Positions 8,816 to 18,495 are shown, counted from the stretch's first letter. The stretch is 32,090 nt of DNA from CAYQAE01 sp964415445 [NCBI: uncultured archaeon] (GCA_964415445.1 CAYQAE010000012.1:1-32090); one strand, 5' to 3'. Numbers and translations: made by a program. The notes: a model not told the origin generated them from the letters alone.

Positions 8816-8917
8816 TGCAGGAGACGGGATTTGAACCCGCGTAGGCCTACGCCATTAGGTCCTAAGCTTCGTCTGGATTTTTCCATCTAACGCCTTTGAC
8901 CGCTCGGCCACCCCTGC
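8816..8917 (-). tRNA. tRNA-Leu (anticodon UAG) with a 19-nt intron at position 30/31
   Basis: Read on the minus strand, 1-7 GCAGGGG pairs with CTCCTGC and the discriminator is A (8816); CCA is not encoded. The D arm is GCC..GGC. The variable arm is the long class II type, GGC-GTAG-GCC, as in archaeal tRNA-Leu. The T arm is GCGGG-TTCAAAT-CCCGT. The loop CTTAGGA is the standard Leu UAG loop (anticodon at 8862-8864) with 3' stem CCTAA. The 5' stem TTAG is interrupted: only removal of 19 bases (8868-8886) gives TTAGG, which pairs perfectly with CCTAA. Total 102 bases, 83 after splicing. Confidence 0.9.
8868..8886 (-). other. Non-canonical tRNA-Leu intron with bulge-helix-bulge
   Basis: Intron ATGGAAAAATCCAGACGAA. 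A canonical archaeal splicing fold can be drawn: exon CGTT pairs with intron GACG (four pairs, one T-G); the three-base bulges are AG|A and AA|G, each cut after the second base; inside lies a TGGA-AAAA-TCCA hairpin; outside, GG/A pairs with CTT. Cutting there gives exactly the mature anticodon stem. Confidence 0.8.
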
Positions 8918-9009
8918 AGTTTATCAATTGCTTTTTTTTAAAAAAAAATATCTTTTACATCTTTTGGTTTTATCACAGAAATTAATAAAATTCAAAGAGG
9001 TAGTCTAAA

Positions 9010-10913
<1,904 letters not shown>

Positions 10914-10924
10914 ATACCCCTATC

Positions 10925-10941
10925 TTTATTTTTTTATTTTA
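10925..10941 (+). terminator. T-rich terminator after groEL
   Basis: Shortly after the groEL stop the plus strand has a nearly unbroken T run (TTTATTTTTTTATTTT), suited to archaeal factor-free termination. It overlaps the end of the convergent gene. Confidence 0.45.
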
Positions 10942-11345
10942 AAATAAATTAAAATTATAATAATTGAAATTGCAATTGAAGTTAAAGTCATTATTATTCT
11001 TTTATTTGTGCCAAAGATGATAGGGAGTGGACCTATCATGATAAGTCCTCCTCCTTTTTTTGTACTTTTTTGTTTAATTTCGGAATTTAATTGGTGCAAT
11101 TTATTCTCAAAATCACTATTTTGAGTATTTTTTGAAATATCCGCTTTTGTAAAAATTAGCCTAACTATAAGTAAAACAACAGCTAAAATAAATGAGATTA
11201 TAATTAGATAAACATTATTTCCAAATACAATAGGTATAAACCCGACAATTATAACTCCACCAAATTCAAAATTAAAAACAATTGAAAAAACCATTAAAAT
11301 AATCAATATAGAGATAATTAGGCTAATTAAAGTATTTTGCTTCAT
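10926..11345 (-). CDS. DUF131-like membrane protein with a duplicated motif
   Basis: A 139-residue protein. The segment GGGLIMIGPLPIIFGTNKR near residue 98 is the hallmark of the archaeal DUF131/TIGR00304 membrane family, followed by a membrane helix. A second, weaker copy (GGVIIVGFIPIVFGNN) lies near residue 29, also followed by a helix, so the protein seems to be a tandem duplication of the family's unit. Helices: about residues 5-25, 45-66 and 118-137, with a charged linker (KADISKNTQNSDF..) between. The family has no known function. Converges with groEL; upstream neighbour is alba on the same strand, 39 bases away. Confidence 0.7.
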   Translation of the reverse strand: MKQNTLISLIISILIILMVFSIVFNFEFGGVIIVGFIPIVFGNNVYLIIISFILAVVLLIVRLIFTKADISKNTQNSDFENKLHQLNSEIKQKSTKKGGGLIMIGPLPIIFGTNKRIIMTLTSIAISIIIILIYFKIKK

Positions 11346-11384
11346 ATTCTTATGATATTAAATAAAAAGAAAAAAGAGTTTTGT

Positions 11385-11660
11385 TTAACCTTTAGTTAAG
11401 GTAATAGTCATTGTAGAGACATTAGAAGTTTTTCCATCATCTCTTTCTAACTCTTCTGTGCCTATCTCAATATTTGAGACTACACAATCTGTTAAAAATT
11501 TCCTCCTAGTTATTTCTGCGACATCTACAGACCTACTTATAGATTGGCCTCGTGCCTTAATTAATACTTCTTTACTTCCCCTATTAAATTGGGTAATTAC
11601 TGCCAATACATAATCCATTGGCGACTTTCTTCCGACATAGACTGTATTTTCATTTGCCAT
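11385..11660 (-). CDS. albA: DNA/RNA-binding protein Alba
   Basis: A 91-residue Alba chromatin protein, which coats DNA and RNA as dimers. The start [17 protein letters not shown] carries the conserved basic loop (R11, K12) and the first helix; [19 protein letters not shown] is the second conserved block; the last strands ([20 protein letters not shown]) end in ITLTKG. A strong AGGAGGGA ribosome site precedes the ATG on the minus strand (near 11669-11676). Lysine acetylation of this loop is known in Sulfolobus; here the equivalent position reads RK. Length is normal (about 90). Confidence 0.95.
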   Translation of the reverse strand: MANENTVYVGRKSPMDYVLAVITQFNRGSKEVLIKARGQSISRSVDVAEITRRKFLTDCVVSNIEIGTEELERDDGKTSNVSTMTITLTKG

Positions 11661-11760
11661 AACGTTCCCTCCTAATATTTTGTTTATTGATAATACGCTT
11701 GATTTACTTTGTTTTTTAGTTATCTAACTGATATATATAACTATAAATATTTTTTGTAAA

Positions 11761-12672
11761 TTAAATTCCACGAACTTGAAGTTTTTCTTTTGAATCTAAT
11801 AATTTTGAGTCTATGCCTCGCATAGCTTCACCTAGTCCTTTACATACTTCACTTACTATTTTTGGATCATTATAATGTTTTGTAGCTTCTACTATTGCCT
11901 TGGCTCTTTTTTCAGGATCCTTTGATTTAAATATACCAGATCCTACAAAGACACCATCTACTCCAAGTTTCATACATAAAACTGCATCAGCAGGGCCACT
12001 TATTCCGCCTGCTGCGAAGTCAACTACTGGAAGTCTCCCTAAATTACCCACTTCTTTCACTAGATCCAAAGAGACTCCATATTCTCGAGCTTTTTTAATT
12101 AATTCAATATCGTCACATATTTCGATCATACCTTTGAGTTCAGCTATTTGCATTCTTTTTGATCTAATATGTCGTACTGCTTCTATAATATCGCCTGTCC
12201 CTGCTTCTCCTTTTGTTCTTATCATTGCAGCACCTTCTTCGATTCTCCGCAAGGCTTCGCCTAGATCTCTACATCCACATACAAAAGGTACTTCAAAATC
12301 TTTTTTATTTACGTGATTTGAATCATCTGCAGGAGTTAGAACTTCTGATTCATCTATCATATCTACTCCTAAATCTTGCAATATTTCAGCCTCTGAAAAA
12401 TGACCTATCCTACATTTTGCCATCACAGGTATTGATACTGCATTAATAATCTCTAATATTTTGTCAGCTGATGACATTCTTGCAACTCCACCTGCTTCAC
12501 GTATGTCAGCAGGTACTCTCTCAAGTGCCATTACAGCTACCGCGCCAGCCTGTTCAGCGATTAATGCTTGTTCAGAATTAACTACATCCATTACAACTCC
12601 GCCTTTTTGCATTTTAGCAAATCCACGCTTGAGTTTTTCAGTACCAATTAATTTGATTTCTTTATTTCCCAT
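11761..12672 (-). CDS. pdxS: Pyridoxal 5'-phosphate synthase lyase subunit PdxS
   Basis: A 303-residue (beta/alpha)8 barrel that makes PLP from ribose 5-phosphate, glyceraldehyde 3-phosphate and ammonia, the last delivered by the glutaminase PdxT (not in this window). Catalytic positions are present: D29 in [12 protein letters not shown]86 in [11 protein letters not shown] (forms the imine with the sugar phosphate) and K154 in [38 protein letters not shown] and [10 protein letters not shown] are further family blocks. Length and ends are normal. The product serves enzymes such as GlyA in this window. Confidence 0.97.
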   Translation of the reverse strand: MGNKEIKLIGTEKLKRGFAKMQKGGVVMDVVNSEQALIAEQAGAVAVMALERVPADIREAGGVARMSSADKILEIINAVSIPVMAKCRIGHFSEAEILQDLGVDMIDESEVLTPADDSNHVNKKDFEVPFVCGCRDLGEALRRIEEGAAMIRTKGEAGTGDIIEAVRHIRSKRMQIAELKGMIEICDDIELIKKAREYGVSLDLVKEVGNLGRLPVVDFAAGGISGPADAVLCMKLGVDGVFVGSGIFKSKDPEKRAKAIVEATKHYNDPKIVSEVCKGLGEAMRGIDSKLLDSKEKLQVRGI

Positions 12673-12835
12673 ATAAATCCCTTTATTTGCTTTTTAAAAT
12701 GAATTTCAAATCTTATAAACTTATATCTAAATTCAATTTTTTCCTTTATAAATATTTCATTAATTTATCCCCATCAAAAAAACCTAAAAAACAATAACTT
12801 ATTCAATTATCTTAAATTTTATATTGAGGTTTATT

Positions 12836-13378
12836 ATGAATTTAGCTTATTTAGATCAGGTTTCCAATTTATTGGAAAATGAAATTTATGTAAAAATACT
12901 CGAAAACATTGATGAATTAGATTTAGATGGATACAGCATAGGGCCTTATGAAAAGGACGAAAAGATAGTTTTAGATAAGTGGCAAGGAGATATATTAATC
13001 GAAAATGGTTATGCTCAAGAGATAGATTTACTTACAGAGAATGAAATAGCAAAAAATTTTTGGGAAGATCATAAGCAACAAAAATTGGCAGAACTATCCC
13101 CTTCTTTTTATTCAAATTTACATAAGACACTTATTGAGCTTTCTGAAAAATCTATGTCTAATAAAAAATTGTATCAACTATATTCAAAAACTATTAGAGA
13201 TTCAAGGACTTTATTAGATTATAGGACAAAAAAAATTGTTGATTTGGCTCTATCTCAAAAAAAAGCAGAAATTGATTTTATGCAAGACGAAGAGAAGATA
13301 TTATATTATAGTATTTTCAATATTATTGAAAAATGGAGAAGTTTTCTAAATAAAATTCTTTTGGTGGAAAGTAAATGA
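12836..13378 (+). CDS. gins23: GINS complex subunit Gins23
   Basis: A 180-residue subunit of the archaeal GINS complex, which joins MCM and the Cdc45-like nuclease in the replicative helicase. I choose ATG 12836 over in-frame TTG 12824 because GAGGT (12826-12830) sits as ribosome site between them. Near residues 36-60 there is a small beta domain (YSIGPYEKDEKIVLDKWQGDILIENGYA), that is, a W..xxLixxGxA pattern, followed by a helical domain. The beta part at the N-terminus marks the Gins23 (Psf2/Psf3) rather than the Gins51 type. The gene overlaps mcm by four bases (ATGA), and a gins23-mcm pair is known in Pyrococcus. Sequence similarity is weak by eye, but context is strong. Confidence 0.82.
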   Translation: MNLAYLDQVSNLLENEIYVKILENIDELDLDGYSIGPYEKDEKIVLDKWQGDILIENGYAQEIDLLTENEIAKNFWEDHKQQKLAELSPSFYSNLHKTLIELSEKSMSNKKLYQLYSKTIRDSRTLLDYRTKKIVDLALSQKKAEIDFMQDEEKILYYSIFNIIEKWRSFLNKILLVESK

Positions 13379-15468
13379 GTGAGGCTGAAGAAGGATCTGC
13401 CCAAGAAGAGAGAATGAGTACTAAAGAGAGATTTGAACATTTTCTTAATGCGTATCCTTCAGCTGAGAATGCTATTTACATTGATATAATTCGAGATAGA
13501 GATTTTGGAGAGAATATAAATTTTCTTAATATTGATTTTTCACATATTATTCAATTTGATGAAGTTTTAGCTGAAAATATATTAGAATTACCCAAAAAAG
13601 TAATAAAAAAATGTGAATCTGTAATTGATGAAGTATATGAAAAAGTTAAATCAAAAAAACCAAGCCTAAAATTACATCTACGTCTGAAAAACTTACCTGA
13701 TATACATAGAATTCCAATTAGAAATATTAGAGCATCAAATGTATCTAAGTTAGTATCTTTAGATGGAGTTGTCACTCGAATAACTGAAGTTAAGCCAGAA
13801 ATAAAAGAAGCTGTTTTTGAATGTCAAAGATGTGGTAATGTAATTATTATGCCCCAAATTGATACTATATTTAAAACACCTTCTATTTGTGATAATCCTG
13901 CTTGTAGAAAGCAAGGTCCATTTGAATTAATAAAGGAAGAATCTTTGTTTGAAGATTGGCAAATGATAAGACTCCAGGAACGTCCTGAGCAATTACGTGG
14001 AGGCAAGATGCCAAGACATATTGAGGTCATTTTACGTGATGATTTAGTTGATAAAGTTCAGCCAGGAAATAGGATATTACTCACAGGTATCATTGAATCT
14101 TCTCAGGATAAGTCAAGAGGTAAAAAAAGAACTTTTAGTTTATTTTCAGAAGCTAACAATATTGATTCTCAGCAGGTAGAATCAGAAGAGATTAATATTT
14201 CTTCTGAAGATGAAAAAAAGATTTTTGAAATGTCACAAGATCCTTTGATAACTGAAAAAATTTCTAAATCTATTGCCCCATCAATTTATGGATATGATGC
14301 TCTAAAGAAGGCTATTGCTTTACTTTTATTTGGTGGATCTACTAGAACTTTATCTGATGGAACTAGATTACGTGGAGATTGTAATATTTTATTTGTAGGG
14401 GACCCTGGATTAGGTAAAAGTCAATTACTTAGATTTACTACTATGTTAGCACCAAGGGGCATGTATACTTCTGGTAAAGGAAGCACTGCAGCAGGGCTAA
14501 CTGCAGCAGCTATAAGAGACGAAGTCAGTGGCGGCTGGGCATTAGAGGCAGGGGCATTGGTATTGGCTGATGGCGGGGTGGCAGCAGTAGATGAATTTGA
14601 AAAAATGAACACCGAAGATAGATCATCGATTCATGAAATAATGGAACAAGGCACAGTTAGTATTGCAAAAGCAGGTATTGTTGCTACATTAAATGCGCGT
14701 ACTAGTGTATTGGCTGCTGCAAATCCAAAATATGGAAGATTTGATAAATCTCTGCCAATATCAGAACAAATAAATTTGCCACCTGCATTAATTTCTAGAT
14801 TTGATTTGATATTTAGTATTATGGATGAACCTGATGTGAAAAAAGATTCTGATTTGGCAAGACATGTAATAAATATCCGAAATGATGATAAACAAAGAGT
14901 ATCTATGATGATTGAAAAAAATCTTCTGAGAAAGTATATTGCGTATTCAAAAAATCTTAAACCTCCAAAAATATCTCCAAGTGCAGCAAAAAGATTGCAA
15001 GAATTTTATGTAGAAATGAGAAGACGTAAACCAGGTGAAGAAGAAGATACACCTATATCTATAACAGTAAGACAATTAGAATCATTAACTAGAATCTCAG
15101 AAGCACATGCAAAAATGCGTCTCTCTCAAGAGGTTTTAGTCGATGATGTAGAAGAAGCAATAAAAATCATGAAATTATGTCTAAAGAGTGTAGGGGTAGA
15201 TCCTGAAACTCACAAAATTGATATTGATATTATTATGACAGGTACATCCAAATCACAAAGAAATAGATTCGAAACTATTTTAGATATTATAAAACAGCTT
15301 GAAAGTGAAAGCCCTAACGGTCAAGCTGAAGTAGATATGATCTATGATCTGGCACAAAAGAAGGATATTAAAAAATCATTTGTTAAAAAGACATTAGATA
15401 ACCTAAAAAGAAATGGAGAAATATTTGAGCCCACACCTGGGCAAGTTAGAAGAGTTATTGATAGATAA
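13375..15468 (+). CDS. mcm: Replicative DNA helicase MCM
   Basis: A 697-residue hexameric 3'-5' helicase that unwinds DNA at forks. In order: N-terminal helical domain; zinc site C150-x2-C153-x18-C172-x4-C177; OB fold; linker with basic hairpin (about 230-250, KSRGKKRTF); AAA+ core with Walker A GDPGLGKS (K348), helix-2 insert and presensor hairpin, Walker B D406-E407 in AAVDEFEKM, sensor 1 AAANPKYG, and arginine finger R475 in LISRFDLIF; and a C-terminal winged helix (about 615-697). No intein or frameshift. Translationally coupled to gins23. Its 3' end faces a candidate RNA on the opposite strand. Confidence 0.98.
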   Translation: MSEAEEGSAQEERMSTKERFEHFLNAYPSAENAIYIDIIRDRDFGENINFLNIDFSHIIQFDEVLAENILELPKKVIKKCESVIDEVYEKVKSKKPSLKLHLRLKNLPDIHRIPIRNIRASNVSKLVSLDGVVTRITEVKPEIKEAVFECQRCGNVIIMPQIDTIFKTPSICDNPACRKQGPFELIKEESLFEDWQMIRLQERPEQLRGGKMPRHIEVILRDDLVDKVQPGNRILLTGIIESSQDKSRGKKRTFSLFSEANNIDSQQVESEEINISSEDEKKIFEMSQDPLITEKISKSIAPSIYGYDALKKAIALLLFGGSTRTLSDGTRLRGDCNILFVGDPGLGKSQLLRFTTMLAPRGMYTSGKGSTAAGLTAAAIRDEVSGGWALEAGALVLADGGVAAVDEFEKMNTEDRSSIHEIMEQGTVSIAKAGIVATLNARTSVLAAANPKYGRFDKSLPISEQINLPPALISRFDLIFSIMDEPDVKKDSDLARHVINIRNDDKQRVSMMIEKNLLRKYIAYSKNLKPPKISPSAAKRLQEFYVEMRRRKPGEEEDTPISITVRQLESLTRISEAHAKMRLSQEVLVDDVEEAIKIMKLCLKSVGVDPETHKIDIDIIMTGTSKSQRNRFETILDIIKQLESESPNGQAEVDMIYDLAQKKDIKKSFVKKTLDNLKRNGEIFEPTPGQVRRVIDR

Positions 15469-15474
15469 ACACCA

Positions 15475-15549
15475 GCAGAGACTTGCTCTGCACTACACGA
15501 ATTTTTCGCGAAGGAGCAGCACAATGGCTTATTTCCAATTGTACCTGCT
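15475..15549 (-). ncRNA. Candidate structured small RNA, three hairpins, opposite strand to mcm end
   Basis: A G+C-rich island (37 of 80 bases at 15471-15550) in AT-rich DNA. On the minus strand three hairpins follow one another. (1) 15549-15515: AGCAGGUACAAUUGG pairs with CCAUUGUGCUGCU, 13 pairs with two single bulges and one U-G. (2) 15510-15496: CGCGAA-AAA-UUCGUG, six pairs with one G-U. (3) 15491-15475: GCAGAG-CAAGU-CUCUGC. The U-G and G-U pairs become C-A mismatches on the plus strand, so the minus strand is favoured. TTTATATA at 15575-15568 places a start near 15545-15550, the foot of hairpin 1. No box C/D or H/ACA motif; no known family recognised. The 3' end is unclear. Confidence 0.5.
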
Positions 15550-15567
15550 ATGGAATATACGTGCTAG

Positions 15568-15575
15568 TATATAAA
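15568..15575 (-). promoter_or_regulatory. TATA box for the candidate small RNA
   Basis: Minus-strand TTTATATA, the archaeal consensus, with no minus-strand protein gene close downstream. It lies about 22-26 bases before hairpin 1 of the candidate RNA. Read the other way (TATATAAA) it would have no plus-strand gene to drive. Confidence 0.45.
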
Positions 15576-15623
15576 GGTTTGGGAACTTAAAGTTAAAATA
15601 GAATATAGAGAGTGATATGATAT

Positions 15624-16247
15624 CTATTCACTTAATTTTTTTGAAAGTTCGTTTATTTTTTTGTTTCGCTCTCCTATAGCTTTTATATATATCTTTTCAG
15701 AATTTTTGTAGTTAATTTTTTTTAAAATTTTTTTTGAGCCTATAATTATAAGTTTTCCTTGCAATGAATCAGTAAAATCAATATTTTCTTCGGGTAGATA
15801 AATTGTCTCTAAATATTTTTTTCCTAAAACTAGGATTGTTAGATCATAATTTTTATTTTTTATTAGATCTATAAAGTCTTTATATATACTGAGATTTTTA
15901 GATATCTCTATTATTTTTTTAGTAGATAGATTAGATAGACTAAATTCATAAGGGATAATAAATTTTTCAGAATCGATTAGTCCATATCTAGCAGAGATTA
16001 TTTTGAAATCAACATTATTATTTTTCTCTAAATTTTTAACTAAGTTTTTAGTAAATTTAAACGAACCTAAATACATATCTTTAGCTTTTAAAATAAAATC
16101 AAAGATTTTATTTTGATATATATTTTCTTTATCTAAATTAGAAGTTGGATAGGGAAAATTATTCTTTTTGAGAATATTTTTGAGTTTTTCAATGTTTTTT
16201 CCAATTTTTTTTTTCTTGCTGCAAGATGTAACTACTAAAATATTCAT
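15624..16247 (-). CDS. DUF6884-like protein
   Basis: A 207-residue Lys-rich soluble protein. It begins NILVVTSCSKKKK (strand plus Cys-Ser-Lys loop), then AKDMYLGSFKFTKNL around residue 55, FKIISARYGLIDSEKF around 80-95 and IPYEFSL just after; the second half has a strand LTILVLGKKYLETI. The CS-K...xxLYxGxxF...ISAKYGLI...PY order is that of the DUF6884 family as I remember it, whose members occur with nucleotide or 7-deazaguanine modification genes but lack a settled function. A tgt gene lies 2.5 kb away, though not in the same operon. Upstream on the same strand is tRNA-Gly. Family call moderate; function unknown. Confidence 0.55.
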   Translation of the reverse strand: MNILVVTSCSKKKKIGKNIEKLKNILKKNNFPYPTSNLDKENIYQNKIFDFILKAKDMYLGSFKFTKNLVKNLEKNNNVDFKIISARYGLIDSEKFIIPYEFSLSNLSTKKIIEISKNLSIYKDFIDLIKNKNYDLTILVLGKKYLETIYLPEENIDFTDSLQGKLIIIGSKKILKKINYKNSEKIYIKAIGERNKKINELSKKLSE

Positions 16248-16270
16248 TTTATCAACATTAAAATAATATA

Positions 16271-16362
16271 TGCGACCGCCGGGATTTGAACCCGGGTCAC
16301 CAACGTGGCAGGCTGGAGTTTGTTATAGATATACTATCTTAACCAGACTGGACTACGGTCGC
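16271..16362 (-). tRNA. tRNA-Gly (anticodon GCC) with an 18-nt intron at position 24/25
   Basis: Minus strand: GCGACCG pairs fully with CGGTCGC; discriminator A (16271); CCA not encoded. The T arm is CCGGG-TTCAAAT-CCCGG. The anticodon arm is CCAGC-CTGCCAC-GTTGG with GCC, the usual Gly loop. The D region GTCC AGTCTGGTTAAG is separated from the anticodon stem by extra bases. Removing 16320-16337 gives AGAC as the 3' D strand (G10-C25 restored), one base and then CCAGC. Total 92 bases, 74 after splicing. Confidence 0.9.
16320..16337 (-). other. Non-canonical tRNA-Gly intron with bulge-helix-bulge
   Basis: Intron ATAGTATATCTATAACAA. Exon GTTA pairs perfectly with intron TAAC; the bulges are AG|A and AA|A, cut after the second base; inside is a TAG-TATAT-CTA hairpin. 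The outer exon helix is weak (one G-C), so this is a relaxed motif. The cut restores D-stem pair G10-C25. Confidence 0.7.
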
Positions 16363-16465
16363 ATAAAGAATTTAATTTTCAACAAATAAATTATACGATC
16401 AACTTAATTTAAAAGAGATTTCCTAATTTTTTTAAAAAAAAAGAAAAAAGTTGTATTTTTTATTT

Positions 16466-17368
16466 TTAGGTACTTGCTTTTTTCTCAGCTGCATCTGCTC
16501 TTTCTCTTGCTTGTTTTACGTCTTCTTCAGCTTTTCTTTTTGCTGCAGCTGCAGCCACTTTTGCTTTAGCTTCTTTTTTGGCTTTAGTTAGTTTTTCAAG
16601 ATCATCTGTGGATATAACTTCTACTTCTTCACTTAGCATTTCTAATAATAAAAATACTGTGAATACTAAGTAGAATGTTCCTGCTAATAGTCCCATTACT
16701 TGTATTCCTGACCCTGATATATCTGGCCATCCTGCAGAAGTAGTCTCGTTCATTAGCATTAGGTCAAATATAAATCCAAATATACCCCATACCAATACAA
16801 AGATTGACATGAGAAATCTCATTAGACCTTGCATTCCATGCAATAAATTTTCTTCGCCTTTTGCAGTTGGAAGTGGTAGTATACAACCTTGGCTAGTACT
16901 TCCCCAATAGATCATCCATAAAAAGAGACCTATTACTAGAATTGAAATACCTTCAATTAAGAAGCTTACTTTTATTAACGAATCGTTTGGGTCTGTTGCA
17001 TCATAGTTTCCGAAACCATAAAGTAATGCTGGCACCACTACTAGTACCAATATCATTATACTTACTATTCTTCGGAAAAGCACATCAACGTTTGACAGTT
17101 TTCCACTAGGTCCCTTGTCTCTGAATAGCATATGGTATCCAAAGAAAGCGAATCCTACATAGAAAAATGGTTTTGCAACATATTCATCTAAAGCTAGGTA
17201 TCTCCACCAGTTTTCATCCATGATGCCTAAAACAGCCGCTAGAAATACGAAAACACCGCTAATTACCAGAGAAAATGCTAGTAAATACCTGTCAAATTTA
17301 TATTCCGCTGGCAAAGACATCTTTTTAGTAACATTTTGAGATGCCGCTGCCGATTCTTTTTCTGACAT
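16466..17368 (-). CDS. Polytopic membrane protein with Ala/Lys-rich coiled-coil tail
   Basis: A 300-residue protein from ATG 17368 (MSEKESAAAS); an in-frame GTG 17377 exists, but it lies in the GTGAT ribosome site of the chosen ATG. After about 25 polar residues come six to seven membrane helices between residues 25 and 245 (for example LLAFSLVISGVFVFLAAVLG, SIMILVLVVVPALLYGFG, FLIEGISILVIGLFLWMIYW). The last 55 residues are a charged coiled coil with Ala runs (KAKVAAAAAKRKAEED) that should lie in the cytoplasm. I do not recognise the family. The tail could bind nucleic acid or a partner protein. It stands alone, downstream of the OB-fold gene on the same strand. Confidence 0.7.
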   Translation of the reverse strand: MSEKESAAASQNVTKKMSLPAEYKFDRYLLAFSLVISGVFVFLAAVLGIMDENWWRYLALDEYVAKPFFYVGFAFFGYHMLFRDKGPSGKLSNVDVLFRRIVSIMILVLVVVPALLYGFGNYDATDPNDSLIKVSFLIEGISILVIGLFLWMIYWGSTSQGCILPLPTAKGEENLLHGMQGLMRFLMSIFVLVWGIFGFIFDLMLMNETTSAGWPDISGSGIQVMGLLAGTFYLVFTVFLLLEMLSEEVEVISTDDLEKLTKAKKEAKAKVAAAAAKRKAEEDVKQARERADAAEKKAST

Positions 17369-17484
17369 AATTATCACTTATTAAAGAAAGGTAGATAAAA
17401 GTTTTGTAGTATTAATTGTAGAGTGATTAAATTTTTTTTTGCATATTATTAGAGTAATTTTTTAATTTATATAAAGTTTTTTGG

Positions 17485-18411
17485 TCAAATTAAATCTGAT
17501 ATATCGTTTTTATCTCTTGCGATTATTTTTAAATTGTTTTCTTCTATTTTAAACATTCCTTGAGATTTTATTTTTTTATTTAGATTTAAATTATTAATAT
17601 TTACATACTTTGCGATACTAGCTTTTATAAAATAAGAAATCGTTTGATTTAAGCTAACAATATTTATTTTTATATATCCATTATTTTCAAAAGAAGATAT
17701 TTTTCCTTCAATTAGAATGATATCTCCAATATATTTAGAAGTAATATTCTTTTTAGTTAAATTTTTAACTTCGGGTTCTTCTATATTTAAATCAGAAAGA
17801 TAAGATAGTTTTAGTCTCAAATCTGAATTATAAATTACTTCGCCATAAATTTCAGTAATATCTCCTAATTTTATATATGAAAGATTTTTTTGAAGTCCAA
17901 AACAACTAATTTGGATAGAATTAGAATTATTATATATCTCTAGATATATATCATCTTCTATTGAATAATAATTAATACATTTACCTCTTATTTTTTTAAT
18001 CCATCCTAAAGAATTATTATTTATAGATGAAATATTTTCTAATTCAAGTGTATCTATTTTGATATTTTCTGTATCTGATACAATTATTTTAGGTTCTCCT
18101 TTGTATATTTGAACTTGGCCTTTGAGTGTGATATAATCGCCTCTTTTTAGGTAGCTGATATTTTTTTTATCATCTAAAAAAATTGTAGCTTTGAAAGTTC
18201 CTGTATCATCATAAATTTCTAGACTCATAACATTTTCAGTTTTCTCAACTAAAAAAACTTGGCCATAACATTTTACTATCTCTCCTTTGTGATTTTCTAG
18301 ATCTTGTGCTTTTACAAAATTTGTATTGTAATTTATAGCATAGTAATATAGTCCAAAAATACCTCCTATGGATCCAATTAATGCAAAGGCTAGGATATAT
18401 TTATCTTGCAT
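17485..18411 (-). CDS. Membrane-anchored protein with tandem OB-fold-like domains
   Basis: A 308-residue protein. Residues of about 6-25 (LAFALIGSIGGIFGLYYYAI) are an N-terminal signal anchor. Three similar beta-rich units follow: near 38-110 (GEIVKCYGQVFLV, TGTFKATIFLDD, GDYITLKGQVQIYKGEPKIIV), 138-200 (KIRGKCINYYSIEDDIYLEIY, LGDITEIYGEVIYNSDLRLKL) and 225-305 (GDIILIEGKISSFENNGYIKI, KIKSQGMFKIEENNLKIIAR). The GDxIxxxGxV...GxxxI pattern is that of tRNA-anti/RecJ-type OB folds, here apparently outside the membrane. Function unknown. The two neighbouring minus-strand genes may form a loose group with it. Confidence 0.65.
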   Translation of the reverse strand: MQDKYILAFALIGSIGGIFGLYYYAINYNTNFVKAQDLENHKGEIVKCYGQVFLVEKTENVMSLEIYDDTGTFKATIFLDDKKNISYLKRGDYITLKGQVQIYKGEPKIIVSDTENIKIDTLELENISSINNNSLGWIKKIRGKCINYYSIEDDIYLEIYNNSNSIQISCFGLQKNLSYIKLGDITEIYGEVIYNSDLRLKLSYLSDLNIEEPEVKNLTKKNITSKYIGDIILIEGKISSFENNGYIKINIVSLNQTISYFIKASIAKYVNINNLNLNKKIKSQGMFKIEENNLKIIARDKNDISDLI

Positions 18412-18495
18412 ATGGGATGCTTTTTAATCTAGATAAAAAAACTTTGTATAAGTAATAATATTAAAAATGTATATGTTTAAATTCTATTAAAAAAG

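Noticed and set aside
8816-8917. Reading the class II tRNA as tRNA-Ser(GGA) with a canonical 37/38 intron
   Set aside because: A GTTAG/CTAAT stem with loop ATGGAA|C is possible on paper, but no bulge-helix-bulge fits, whereas CTTAGGA, the GGC-GTAG-GCC variable arm and a strict BHB all support Leu(UAG).
12213-12446. Open frames opposite pdxS, ftsZ, mcm and the surface proteins
   Set aside because: They lie fully within clear genes on the other strand, have no ribosome sites and show low-complexity Ser/Leu/Ile content typical of shadows.
16271-16362. Intron of tRNA-Gly placed at 25/26 or 26/27
   Set aside because: Those cuts also give a foldable tRNA, but no four-pair central helix with three-base bulges can be formed; only the 24/25 cut gives one and restores G10-C25.
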